DNA of 64,000 nt, taken from assembly GCA_016213265.1 (NCBI GenBank), contig JACRBA010000132.1:1-64000 (forward strand). The letters run 5' to 3'. Each line of letters begins with the position of its first letter. Position 1 is the first letter of the stretch. The notes beneath the pieces are model-generated. The model worked only from the letters and a program-made list of their open reading frames with translations, was not told where the DNA came from and searched no databases. The stretch is from Burkholderiales bacterium (GTDB lineage: Bacteria > Pseudomonadota > Gammaproteobacteria > Burkholderiales > Burkholderiaceae_C). Position numbers and translations under genes: made by a program. Of this stretch, positions 19,782 through 30,126 are shown in pieces.

Positions 19782-20953
19782 TCGTCTTTGAAGACGAGCA
19801 GCATGGCGGCGCTCTTGGCGGCGATGCGGTCGTTGGAGATCATCAGCGAGGCGGACAGCGCGTCGCGGTAGGCGCGGCCCATGCTGAAGGGGCTGTCGTT
19901 CTTGTAGCCGAGGATGCCCACGATCTGCAGGGCACCGTGCACGATGCGCGGCGCGGCGTTCGAGCAGGCGGTCTTCAGGCTGTTCATCTTCAGGGCCCAG
20001 CCGATCTTCGACAGGTCTTCGGCATCGGTGCCGCGCGCGGCGATGGCGTCGAACTCGTCGGCGATGGACTGCCAGTGGTGGCGCATGGTCTGCAGCTCCA
20101 CCGTCAGCTCGGCCAGCGCCACGGCGGTGGGCGGCGTGGTGCCCGGGTTCTTGCGGGCCACGCCACGCACGTACTGCGCGGCCTTGCCGTGGGCCCCGGC
20201 GGCGATGCCGTACCACAGGGCCGACCACAGGATGTGCGAGAACGGCACCATGGATTGCGCCGCGATGTCGCCGTAGGGCACGGGGAAGATCTGCTCCGCC
20301 GGCGCGCCCGAGACGAGCTTGAAGCCCGGGCTCACCGTGCCGCGCATGCCCATCGTGTCCCAGCTGGTGGTCTGCTCGAGCGTGTAGTCGCCCTCGCGCA
20401 GCAGCACCAGCACCTGGTCGCTCTCGCCGGCCTCGGCGTCGCGCCGCGCGGTCACCACGATGATGTCGGCGTGTGCGCAATAGGAGCCGGTGGTGGCCTC
20501 CTTGGTGAGGGAGAAGCGGTCACCCTGGCGCTCCACGGCGCAGATGCTGGTGCGCGTGTTGCCCCAGGTGCCCACCTCGGAGGTGATGGATGCCATCAGC
20601 CACTGGCGCTGCACCATGTCGCGCAGGAACTGCTGGAAGAAGGGGCTGCCGGCGTGGTGGCGAGCCACGCAGCACAGCTGGTTGTAGTGCATGGCCAGCA
20701 CCATCGCGCTGGAGCCGCACACCTGGGCGAGCGTGGACACCAGCGTGCCCAGCTCGCGCATCGTCAGGCCACTGCCGCCGTATTCGCGCGGCACCAGGGC
20801 CGACAGGGCCTGCGCCTCGCGCAGGGCCGCCACCACCTCGTGGGGGAAGCGGGCCTTGGCGTCGACGTCGTCGGCGTGGGCGGCGGCGACGTCCTGGGTG
20901 ATGCGGCGCACGGCATCGTGCAGTTCGGAGAAGCTCGGGGCGGTGTGGCTCAT
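19778..20953 (-). CDS. Acyl-CoA dehydrogenase-like flavoprotein
   Basis: This 391-residue protein has the acyl-CoA dehydrogenase fold: ALVPREYGGSGLTMRELGTL, the flavin-contact region ITSEVGTWGNTRTSI and SWDTMGMRGTVSPGF, and a C-terminal helical domain. It is first in the leftward operon with the ligase and DUF1839, with an ATGA overlap to the ligase. In this context it probably acts on the aminoacyl thioester on the carrier protein rather than on free acyl-CoA, as its family does in other carrier-protein systems; that is inference. The start at 20953 has only a weak ribosome site. Confidence 0.82.
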   Translation of the reverse strand: MSHTAPSFSELHDAVRRITQDVAAAHADDVDAKARFPHEVVAALREAQALSALVPREYGGSGLTMRELGTLVSTLAQVCGSSAMVLAMHYNQLCCVARHHAGSPFFQQFLRDMVQRQWLMASITSEVGTWGNTRTSICAVERQGDRFSLTKEATTGSYCAHADIIVVTARRDAEAGESDQVLVLLREGDYTLEQTTSWDTMGMRGTVSPGFKLVSGAPAEQIFPVPYGDIAAQSMVPFSHILWSALWYGIAAGAHGKAAQYVRGVARKNPGTTPPTAVALAELTVELQTMRHHWQSIADEFDAIAARGTDAEDLSKIGWALKMNSLKTACSNAAPRIVHGALQIVGILGYKNDSPFSMGRAYRDALSASLMISNDRIAAKSAAMLLVFKDE

Positions 20954-21065
20954 GGCAGGTGTGACAGCGTGGTGGCCGGGCAGGCCGGGGCCGCTCGGGC
21001 AGGCGTTATCGTCGCCCGCGCCGAACGTTAAAAAGTGTCTCACAGGCACCCCCGGAAACCCTGCT

Positions 21066-21725
21066 GTGTCAACCCCCCCAGAATCCCATGTCTTGATCTT
21101 CCTCCACGGTCTGACGATGGACCCGGCGGTGCTGCGGCCGATGGTGGACGCGCTGGCCCTGCCCGTGCCCACCGTGATCCCCGCGGGGCCGGTGCGGCAC
21201 CCCGACGGCACGCATTCGTGGTGGGCGGTAGACCCCGCGCACCGGGCGGCCCGGCTCGCGGCCGGCCCGAGCGACCTGTTCGACCGCCACCCCGCGGCCC
21301 GGCCGGCCGCCCGGGCGGTGCTGGCCCAGGCGCTGGCCGCCGCGCGCCGCGCCCACCCGGGCTGCCGCTTCATCCTGGTGGGCTACTCCCAGGGCGGCAT
21401 GCTGCTGATGGACCACCTGCTGCTGCAGGGCGAGCCCGATGTGGACGCCATCGTGCTGCTGTCGTCCACCTGCATCGCCCTGGACGAATGGCGGCCCCAA
21501 CTGGCGCGCCTGCAGGGCCTGCCCGCCCTGGTGGCCCACGGCCGGCAGGACGCCGACCTGGCGTTCTCCGCCGGCGAGCGCCTGCGCGATCTGCTGCACG
21601 AGGCCGGCGCCGCCGTCACCTGGCTGCCCTTCGAGGGGGGGCATGAGATGCCGCTGGTGGTGTGGCGTGCCCTGCGCCGTTTCGTGCTGGCGCGGCTGGC
21701 CTCGGCAGGGCAGCGCGCAAGCTAG
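21066..21725 (+). CDS. Alpha/beta hydrolase, phospholipase/carboxylesterase family
   Basis: This 219-residue hydrolase has LIFLHGLTMDP (oxyanion region), the nucleophile elbow GYSQGGM (Ser), the Asp in AHGRQDADLAFSAGE and the His in FEGGHEMP, a complete catalytic triad. The start is probably the GTG at 21066, since the first ATG would remove the HG oxyanion region. It is divergent from the dehydrogenase gene (112-bp gap) and heads the rightward half of the carrier-protein locus. It could release the product as a thioesterase, which is speculative. Confidence 0.78.
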   Translation: MSTPPESHVLIFLHGLTMDPAVLRPMVDALALPVPTVIPAGPVRHPDGTHSWWAVDPAHRAARLAAGPSDLFDRHPAARPAARAVLAQALAAARRAHPGCRFILVGYSQGGMLLMDHLLLQGEPDVDAIVLLSSTCIALDEWRPQLARLQGLPALVAHGRQDADLAFSAGERLRDLLHEAGAAVTWLPFEGGHEMPLVVWRALRRFVLARLASAGQRAS

Positions 21726-21852
21726 GGGGCCGCCCCGCGTCACCCCGTGAACGATGCCCGGCCGGGCAGCGCCCGCCAGAGGGTGCGCCGGTATCATCCG
21801 GGCAGTTTCTCCGCCCCCGGGCGCCACCGGCGGCGCCCCGCCTTGCCCGCCC

Positions 21853-22317
21853 ATGCCGAGCGCCCGCACGTCCGAACCATTGCCCCTGCCGCACCTGCCC
21901 TCGCTGCCTGCGGCGCCCGCGGGGCTGCGCACGGGCATCGACCTGGTGGCGGTGGCCCGCATTGCCGAGTCGCTGGACAGCCTGGGTGAACGTTTCGTGC
22001 AGCGCCTGTTCACCGAGCGCGAGGCCGCGGACTGCCGGGCTGTCGCCGGGCACGCCGCGCGCTGCCAGGCGCTGGCCGCCCGCTTTGCCGCCAAGGAGGC
22101 GGTCATCAAGGCCATGGGCTGGGCGGAGGCCGGGGTGTCCTGGCGCGACATCGAGGTGGTGCGCGGGCCCGACGCGCGGCCGCGGCTGGCACTGCACGGC
22201 CGGGCGGCCGAGCTGGCCGACTCGGCTGGCGTGCAGGCCTGGGCCCTGTCGCTCAGCCACCGGGCGGGGCACGCCTGTGCCCTGGCCATCGCCACGGGCG
22301 CGCCGGCCGACGCGTGA
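21853..22317 (+). CDS. 4'-phosphopantetheinyl transferase (AcpS type), cluster-dedicated
   Basis: The 154-residue protein has LRTGIDLVAVARIAESL (metal-binding Asp), RLFTEREAADC and RFAAKEAVIKAMG (Glu/Lys active site), the AcpS signature. It attaches the 4'-phosphopantetheine arm of CoA to a carrier-protein Ser. A carrier protein gene follows 54 bp downstream, so it probably serves that protein; the cell's housekeeping acpS is normally elsewhere (rnc-pdxJ region). An N-terminal Pro/Ser-rich stretch of about 30 residues is longer than usual. Confidence 0.87.
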   Translation: MPSARTSEPLPLPHLPSLPAAPAGLRTGIDLVAVARIAESLDSLGERFVQRLFTEREAADCRAVAGHAARCQALAARFAAKEAVIKAMGWAEAGVSWRDIEVVRGPDARPRLALHGRAAELADSAGVQAWALSLSHRAGHACALAIATGAPADA

Positions 22318-22371
22318 GCCGCTTCCACCGAGTTTCCATCTCTTCGCCTCCTCTTCTTCACGACAGCGACC

Positions 22372-22623
22372 ATGACCGACACCGTCTCCCGTATCCGGGC
22401 CATCCTGGCCCAGCATGCCCGCCTCGCCAAGGACGCCGCCACGCTGCCGGAGGACGCCGACCTGTACCAGGCCGGCATGAGCTCGCACGCGAGCGTCAAC
22501 GTGATGCTGGCCCTGGAGGGCGCCTTCGACATCGAGTTCCCCGACCACATGCTCACGCGCAGCGTGTTCTCCAGCGTGAGCGCCATCCGTTCCGCGGTCG
22601 AGGAACTCACCGCCCAGGCATGA
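22372..22623 (+). CDS. Acyl carrier protein, aminoacyl acceptor
   Basis: This 83-residue carrier protein has the attachment motif YQAGMSSHASVNVMLALE, where the Ser in GMSS replaces the usual GxDS. EGAFDIEFPDHML and a final helix follow. The unusual GMSS context matches carrier proteins that partner amino acid:[carrier protein] ligases rather than fatty-acid synthase. It lies between the phosphopantetheinyl transferase and the GH2 gene, all co-directional. Confidence 0.88.
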   Translation: MTDTVSRIRAILAQHARLAKDAATLPEDADLYQAGMSSHASVNVMLALEGAFDIEFPDHMLTRSVFSSVSAIRSAVEELTAQA

Positions 22624-22681
22624 GCGTGGCGGGCCGCGCCCCCGCGCCCGGCCCGACGCCACCCACCTCGAGGACTGCCGA

Positions 22682-25240
22682 GTGACTCCCGTGCCCGTCG
22701 GCCGCCTGCCGCTGCAGGGCGAGTGGGCCATCGCGCCAGGGCAACCCGCACAGGGCGAGCCGCCGGCCGATGCCGCCTGGCTGCCGGTGCCTGGCCCGCT
22801 GCCGGTGGCGGCCGCGCTGGGCGAGGCGGGGCAGTGGTCGCTCGACGGCCCGGCGCGCGACTTCGACCAGGAGTGCTGGTGGTACCGCTGCCGCTTCGAG
22901 GTGGCGGCCGACCAGACGCGCGACGGTGCCGAGCTGGGCTTCGATGGCCTGGCGACCCTCGCGCAGGCCTGGCTCAACGGGGCGCCCCTCCTCGCCAGCC
23001 GGTCCATGTTCCGGCCCCACCGCGTGCCGGTGGGCGCGCAGCTGCGCGCGGGTCTCAATGAGCTCTGGCTGCGCTTCGACCCGCTGGCCGATGCGCTGGC
23101 CGTGCGCCGGCCCCGGCCGCGCTGGCGCACCCCCATGCTGGCGCAGCAGCAGTTGCGCTGGTTTCGCACCACCTTGCTGGGCCGCACCCCCGGCTGGTCG
23201 CCGCCGGCGGCGGTGGTCGGCCCCTGGCGGCCCATCTGGCTGGCGTGCGCGCCCGACGGATCGCCGGAGGATCTGCACTGGCACGCGCGTGTGCACGGCG
23301 GCGTCGGTGAGCTGGCGGTGCGCGTGGCTTGGCCGGCGGGCACCGATGTGCAGGCGGTGCGCGTGCGGCTGGACCATGCCGGTGAACGGCATGAACAGCC
23401 ACTGGTTCCCGCGGGGCTGGCCGACGCTCCATCCGGCGATGCCACCGGCGGCGCCACGCAGACATGGGCGGGCACCCTGCGCATCGAACAGCCCCGCCTG
23501 TGGTGGCCGCATACCCATGGCGAACCGGTGCGCCATCCCGCGTGGCTCGTCGTCACGCGACACGGGCAGGAGCAGCTGCTGCCGCTCGGGCCGGTGGGCT
23601 TCCGCGCCGTGCAGGCCGACACCACCGGCGGCGGCTTCGGCCTGGTGGTCAACGGCGAGCCGGTGTTCGCCCGCGGCGTGTGCTGGACGCCGCTGGACAC
23701 GCTGCGCCTGCAGACGCCGGCCGAGGTGCTGCGCCCGGTGCTGCAGCGCCTGCGTGATGCCGGGCTGAACCTCGTGCGCGTGCCGGGCACCATGGCCTAC
23801 GAATCGGCAGACTTCCTGGCGCTGTGCGACGAGCTGGGGCTGATGGTCTGGCACGACCTCATGTTCGCCAGCATGGACTACCCCGGCGAGGACCCCGACT
23901 TCCTCGACGACGTGGATGCCGAGCTGGTGGCCCAACTCGGCCTGTGGGCCCGGCACGCGAGCGTGGTGGTCGTCTGCGGCAACTCCGAGGTGGAGCAGCA
24001 GGCGGCCATGTGGGGCGCGCCGCGCGAGCAATGGCAGCCGCCGCTGTTCCATGGGCACATCGCACGCACGGTGGGGGCGGCGCTGCCCGGCTGCGTGTGG
24101 TGGCCCTCCAGCGCCCACGGCGGTGCGTTCCCCTTCGAGCCGCGCCACGGCACCACCTCGTACTACGGCGTGGGGGCCTACCGCCGCGGCCTGGACGACG
24201 CCCGCCACAGCGGCCTGCGATTCGCCACCGAGTGCCTGGCCTTCGCCCAGGTGCCCACCGAGGCGGCCCTGGCCCGCCTGCGGGCGCTCAACGATGGCCT
24301 GCCGCTGCGCGCCACCCACCCCCTGTGGAAGTCGCGCGCCTGCCGCGACCTGGGCGCGGGCTGGGACTTCGACGACGTGCGCGACCACTATGTGCAGCAG
24401 CTGTTCGGCGAAGATCCGATGCAGCTGCGCCAGACCGACCCGCAACGCCATCTGGTGCTCGGCCGCGCCGCCGCCGTCGAGGCCACCGTTGGCGCCTTCG
24501 ACCGCTGGCGCGCCGCGGGCTCGGCCTGCCGCGGCGCGCTGGTGTGGTTTCTGCGCGACCTGTGGGCGGGCCCCGGCTGGGGCCTGCTGGACGACCAGGG
24601 CCTGCCCAAGGCGGCCTTCCACGCGCTGTCGCGCGCGTGCCAGCCGCTTCATTGGGCTGTGCTGGACGATGGCCTGAACGGCCTCACGCTGCATGCCGTG
24701 AACGAGCATGACCGGCCCATCGCGGGCCGGATGCAGGTGGTGCTGCTGCGCGAGGGCGAATGGCCCGTGGCCGACGGGCAGCTCGAGCTCGTGCTGGCCG
24801 CGCGCAGCGCGCGGGCGCTGGCGCTCACCGATGTGTTGCCCGGGTTCTTCGACGCGAGCTGGGCCTACCGCTTCGGGCCGCGGCCGGCGGACACGCTGGT
24901 GCTGCGCTGGCAGGCCGACGCCGGCGCCACGGTGGAGCGCGTGCTGTTCCTCGGCGAGCGGCTGGTCCGTGCGGACATCGGCCTCGCCGCCGAGGCGAGG
25001 GCGCTCGACGCCGACACCGTGGAACTCACCGTGCGCACGCGCGCCGCGGCGCGTGGGGTGCACCTGGAGGTGGAAGGCTGGCTGGCCGACGACGACCACT
25101 TCGACCTCGCCCCCGGCGCCGAACGCCGCCTGCGCTGCACCCGCTGGCCGGGGCAGCCCCCGCGCGCCTGGCGCGCCAGCGTGAATGCGGTCAACGCCTG
25201 TCACCCGGCCGCCGCGCCGCTGGCGTCCGCCGGAGGGTGA
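22682..25240 (+). CDS. Glycoside hydrolase family 2, beta-mannosidase-like
   Basis: This 852-residue protein has an N-terminal galactose-binding-like sandwich (QGEWAIAP, WWYRCRF, FDGLATLAQAWLNG), an Ig-like middle domain and a TIM barrel. Candidate catalytic residues are Glu436 in CGNSEVEQQ (acid/base) and Glu517 in RFATECLAFAQVP (nucleophile). VRVPGTMAYESADFLALCDE and VWHDLMFA are typical beta-mannosidase stretches. The GTG start at 22682 has GAGG upstream. No signal peptide is visible, so it is probably cytoplasmic. It ends the carrier-protein operon and suggests that the product contains or touches a glycoside. The function in this pathway is not established. Confidence 0.83.
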   Translation: MTPVPVGRLPLQGEWAIAPGQPAQGEPPADAAWLPVPGPLPVAAALGEAGQWSLDGPARDFDQECWWYRCRFEVAADQTRDGAELGFDGLATLAQAWLNGAPLLASRSMFRPHRVPVGAQLRAGLNELWLRFDPLADALAVRRPRPRWRTPMLAQQQLRWFRTTLLGRTPGWSPPAAVVGPWRPIWLACAPDGSPEDLHWHARVHGGVGELAVRVAWPAGTDVQAVRVRLDHAGERHEQPLVPAGLADAPSGDATGGATQTWAGTLRIEQPRLWWPHTHGEPVRHPAWLVVTRHGQEQLLPLGPVGFRAVQADTTGGGFGLVVNGEPVFARGVCWTPLDTLRLQTPAEVLRPVLQRLRDAGLNLVRVPGTMAYESADFLALCDELGLMVWHDLMFASMDYPGEDPDFLDDVDAELVAQLGLWARHASVVVVCGNSEVEQQAAMWGAPREQWQPPLFHGHIARTVGAALPGCVWWPSSAHGGAFPFEPRHGTTSYYGVGAYRRGLDDARHSGLRFATECLAFAQVPTEAALARLRALNDGLPLRATHPLWKSRACRDLGAGWDFDDVRDHYVQQLFGEDPMQLRQTDPQRHLVLGRAAAVEATVGAFDRWRAAGSACRGALVWFLRDLWAGPGWGLLDDQGLPKAAFHALSRACQPLHWAVLDDGLNGLTLHAVNEHDRPIAGRMQVVLLREGEWPVADGQLELVLAARSARALALTDVLPGFFDASWAYRFGPRPADTLVLRWQADAGATVERVLFLGERLVRADIGLAAEARALDADTVELTVRTRAAARGVHLEVEGWLADDDHFDLAPGAERRLRCTRWPGQPPRAWRASVNAVNACHPAAAPLASAGG

Positions 25241-25416
25241 GCGCAGGTGAGCGGCGGTGAGCAGCGTGAGCAACCGCCGGTGTCCATCGGGAAGCGAAGG
25301 CAAGCCGACGCGGGCTGAGGTAAGCCGCGCAACGCCGGGAAAGAGTGCTGGGTGAGGCAAGGGGCGCTGGCTAGATTGGCGGCTCCCTCAACTGCATGAC
25401 GCAAGGAGCCTCACCC

Positions 25417-25737
25417 ATGCAACAACGCATCCGCCTCGCCTCCGCCCGCCGCGTGTCCGTGTCTCGTGCCGCCGCCCTCGTGGGCATGGCCGTCGCCCTG
25501 GGCGGCCTGGTGGCCACGGCCGCCCGGGCCCAGGGCCAGGCGCCTGCCGCCATGTCGGCCACCGCCAACCCCACGGCCGACATGTTCGTGAAGGCCGACG
25601 CCAACCGCGACGGCAAGCTCTCGCGCGACGAGGTGAAGACCCTGCCCGCCATCGCCGAGAAGTTCGACACGCTGGACAAGGACAAGGATGGCGCGCTGAG
25701 CGCCGAGGAATTCGCGTCCGGCGCCGCCGTGCGTTGA
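25417..25737 (+). CDS. Secreted EF-hand calcium-binding protein
   Basis: The 106-residue protein has a signal peptide ending ARAQ and two EF-hand loops, DANRDGKLSRDE and DKDKDGALSAEE, with the D-x-D/N-x-D-G ligands intact. The start at 25417 has AAGGAG upstream. Such small periplasmic proteins are common in Burkholderiales; the role is unknown, and it may buffer or sense calcium. Confidence 0.83.
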   Translation: MQQRIRLASARRVSVSRAAALVGMAVALGGLVATAARAQGQAPAAMSATANPTADMFVKADANRDGKLSRDEVKTLPAIAEKFDTLDKDKDGALSAEEFASGAAVR

Positions 25738-25750
25738 ACGCGCGGGGCCG

Positions 25751-26395
25751 CTAGCGCGACCCCAGCAACACCACCAGCGCGCCGGCGCCCCCCTGCGGGC
25801 CCGGCGCCTGGGCAAACGCGATCACCTCGCGGCGCTGGGCCAGCCAGCGCTGCACCTTGCCCTTGAGCACGGGCGTCTTGCCCGGCGAGCCGTGGCCCTT
25901 GCCGTGCACCACGCGCACGCAGCGGCGGCCCTGCTGGTGCGCCTGTCGGATGAAGGCCGACAGCGCCTCGCGGGCCTCTTCGCGGCGCATGCCGTGCAGG
26001 TCGATCTGACCCTGGATGGCCCACTGGCCCTTGCGCAGGCGGGTGAGCACGTCGGGCCCGATGTCCGGGCGGCGGAAGCTCAGCCCGTCGTCGGTGAGCA
26101 GCAGCGATTCCACGTCCACCTCGTCCGACAGCGCCTCGCGCAGGGCGGCCTGCTCGTCGAGCTCGCGCTGGCGTGGCTCGGGCGCCGGCAGGGCGCGGGC
26201 GAGCGCGGCCTTCACGGGCGCGCGCAAGGGCTGCACCGGCCCCACCGCATGGGCGAACGCATGGCGCTCGCGCTCGCGGCGGGCGGCCTCGGCGGCTTCC
26301 TTCGCACGCCGGGCAGCGGCTTCGGCCTCGGCCCGGCGCATGGCGTCGCGCAGGATGCCCAGGTCCTGCAGGCTGTTGGACTTGAACGACTTCAC
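25751..26395 (-). CDS. Smr domain endonuclease-like protein
   Basis: This 214-residue protein has an Ala/Glu/Arg-rich coiled-coil N-terminus and a C-terminal Smr domain: GQIDLHGMRREEAREAL, then VRVVHGKGHGS and LKGKVQRWL. The DLHG and HGKG motifs are the conserved Smr residues. Stand-alone Smr proteins are nucleases tied to ribosome rescue or DNA repair. The start is the GTG at 26395 (VKSFKSNSLQDLGIL), the usual N-terminus in this order. It is upstream-convergent with the EF-hand gene. Confidence 0.87.
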   Translation of the reverse strand: MKSFKSNSLQDLGILRDAMRRAEAEAAARRAKEAAEAARRERERHAFAHAVGPVQPLRAPVKAALARALPAPEPRQRELDEQAALREALSDEVDVESLLLTDDGLSFRRPDIGPDVLTRLRKGQWAIQGQIDLHGMRREEAREALSAFIRQAHQQGRRCVRVVHGKGHGSPGKTPVLKGKVQRWLAQRREVIAFAQAPGPQGGAGALVVLLGSR

Positions 26396-26424
26396 GGTGG
26401 GACGATTGTCCCGGCTTCGGCCGA

Positions 26425-27093
26425 TCAGAGCAGGCCGCGCTCCGCAAAGCTGACCACGTGGCCGGTGCCGACGACGAGATGGTCGAGTACCCGCACGTCC
26501 ACCAGCTGCAGCGCCGCCTTGAGCGACTGCGTGAGGTACTCGTCCGCCCGCGAGGGCTCGGCCAGCCCCGACGGGTGGTTGTGGGCCAGGATCACGGCGC
26601 CCGCGTTCAGCGCCAGGGCGTGGCGCACCACCTCGCGCGGGTACACGCTGGTCTGGGTGAGCGTGCCCTGGAACAGCTCGCGCCACTCGATGAGCCGGTG
26701 CTGCGCATCGAGGAACATCACCGCGAACACCTCGTGGCCCAGCTGGCCGAGCTGCAGGCCGACGAAATCCTTCACCTTCGCGGGGCTGTCGAACGCGGGC
26801 GCGTGGCGCAGCTGCTGGGCCAGCGCGCGGCGCGCCAGCTCCATCACCGCGGCCAGCTCGGCCCGCTTGGCCGGGCCCAGGCCCTTGATGCGGCGGAAGT
26901 CATCTGCCTGGCTGTGCAGCAGGCCGGCCACGCCGCGAAAGCTGGTCACCAGCTCGTCGGCCAGGGCGAGCACGCCCTTGCCCTTCATGCCGGTGCGCAG
27001 CAGCAGCGCCACCAGCTCGGCATCGGCCAATGCGGCCGGGCCGTGCGCCAGCAGTTTCTCGCGCGGCCGCGCGGCCGCGGGCAGGTCCTTCAT
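26425..27093 (-). CDS. radC: RadC family JAB1/MPN-type protein
   Basis: This 222-residue protein has an N-terminal helix-hairpin-helix ([17 protein letters not shown]) and the JAMM metal motif [10 protein letters not shown] with downstream [11 protein letters not shown]. The start [15 protein letters not shown] at 27093 follows a GGAG site. Despite the name, a repair role is doubtful; RadC proteins are common on chromosomes and islands. It is divergent from fkpB. Confidence 0.9.
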   Translation of the reverse strand: MKDLPAAARPREKLLAHGPAALADAELVALLLRTGMKGKGVLALADELVTSFRGVAGLLHSQADDFRRIKGLGPAKRAELAAVMELARRALAQQLRHAPAFDSPAKVKDFVGLQLGQLGHEVFAVMFLDAQHRLIEWRELFQGTLTQTSVYPREVVRHALALNAGAVILAHNHPSGLAEPSRADEYLTQSLKAALQLVDVRVLDHLVVGTGHVVSFAERGLL

Positions 27094-27251
27094 CGGTGGG
27101 TTCTCCGGGCTGAAAACGGGGGCTGCGGCACGATAGGCCGGCCTGCGGCCCTCGCCCATCACCCCAAGAGGGGAGTGCCAGGTCCGGCGCAGGGGCGGCC
27201 GGTAGAATCGGGGTTTCCCCGTGGCGTCCGGTTCGGCGCCCATCCAACCTC

Positions 27252-27710
27252 GTGAAGGCCCTGCCCGTGACCGCCGTCCAGCCCGGCTCGTTCCTGACCC
27301 TGCACTACCGCCGCGCGGGCCCCGCAGGGGGCGATGTGGTGAGCACCTTCAACGACCAGCCGGCCACGCTCACCGTGGGGGCCGGCCAGCTCTCTCCGGC
27401 CATCGAGCGCCGCCTGATCGGGCTGGAGGAGGGCGCGGAGGCGAGCTTCGAGCTCGCCCCCGGCGAGGCCTTCGGCGAGCGCAACCCCGAGATGCTGCAG
27501 CGTGTGAGCCGCGCGCTGTTGGCCGAGCACGGCGACCCCGAGGCCGAGTACACGCTGGGCGATGTGGTGGAGTTCCCCACGCCCGACGGCACCGGCCGCT
27601 TCGCGGGCGTGGTGCGCGAGCTGGGTGACGACTGGCTGCTGTTCGACTTCAACCACCCGCTCGCCGGCCAGGCCGTGACCTTCCAGGTCCGGCTGATCGG
27701 CGTGCTGTGA
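27252..27710 (+). CDS. fkpB: FKBP-type peptidyl-prolyl isomerase, SlpA type
   Basis: This 152-residue isomerase has [23 protein letters not shown] and [16 protein letters not shown], the FKBP core with the inserted flap domain of SlpA. It is cytoplasmic (no signal). It is followed 11 bp later by ispH, the order seen across beta- and gammaproteobacteria. The GTG at 27252 is used. Confidence 0.9.
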   Translation: MKALPVTAVQPGSFLTLHYRRAGPAGGDVVSTFNDQPATLTVGAGQLSPAIERRLIGLEEGAEASFELAPGEAFGERNPEMLQRVSRALLAEHGDPEAEYTLGDVVEFPTPDGTGRFAGVVRELGDDWLLFDFNHPLAGQAVTFQVRLIGVL

Positions 27711-27721
27711 GGGGCGAGCGC

Positions 27722-30081
<2,360 letters not shown>

Positions 30082-30126
30082 GGCCCCGGCGCCCGGCCAC
30101 CGCGTCCGCCCGCGCGTCCGGTGGCC

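Noticed and set aside
21069-25360. Long minus-strand frames opposite the hydrolase, AcpS, ACP and GH2 genes
   Set aside because: No homology signs, and each opposes a recognised plus-strand enzyme with catalytic motifs.
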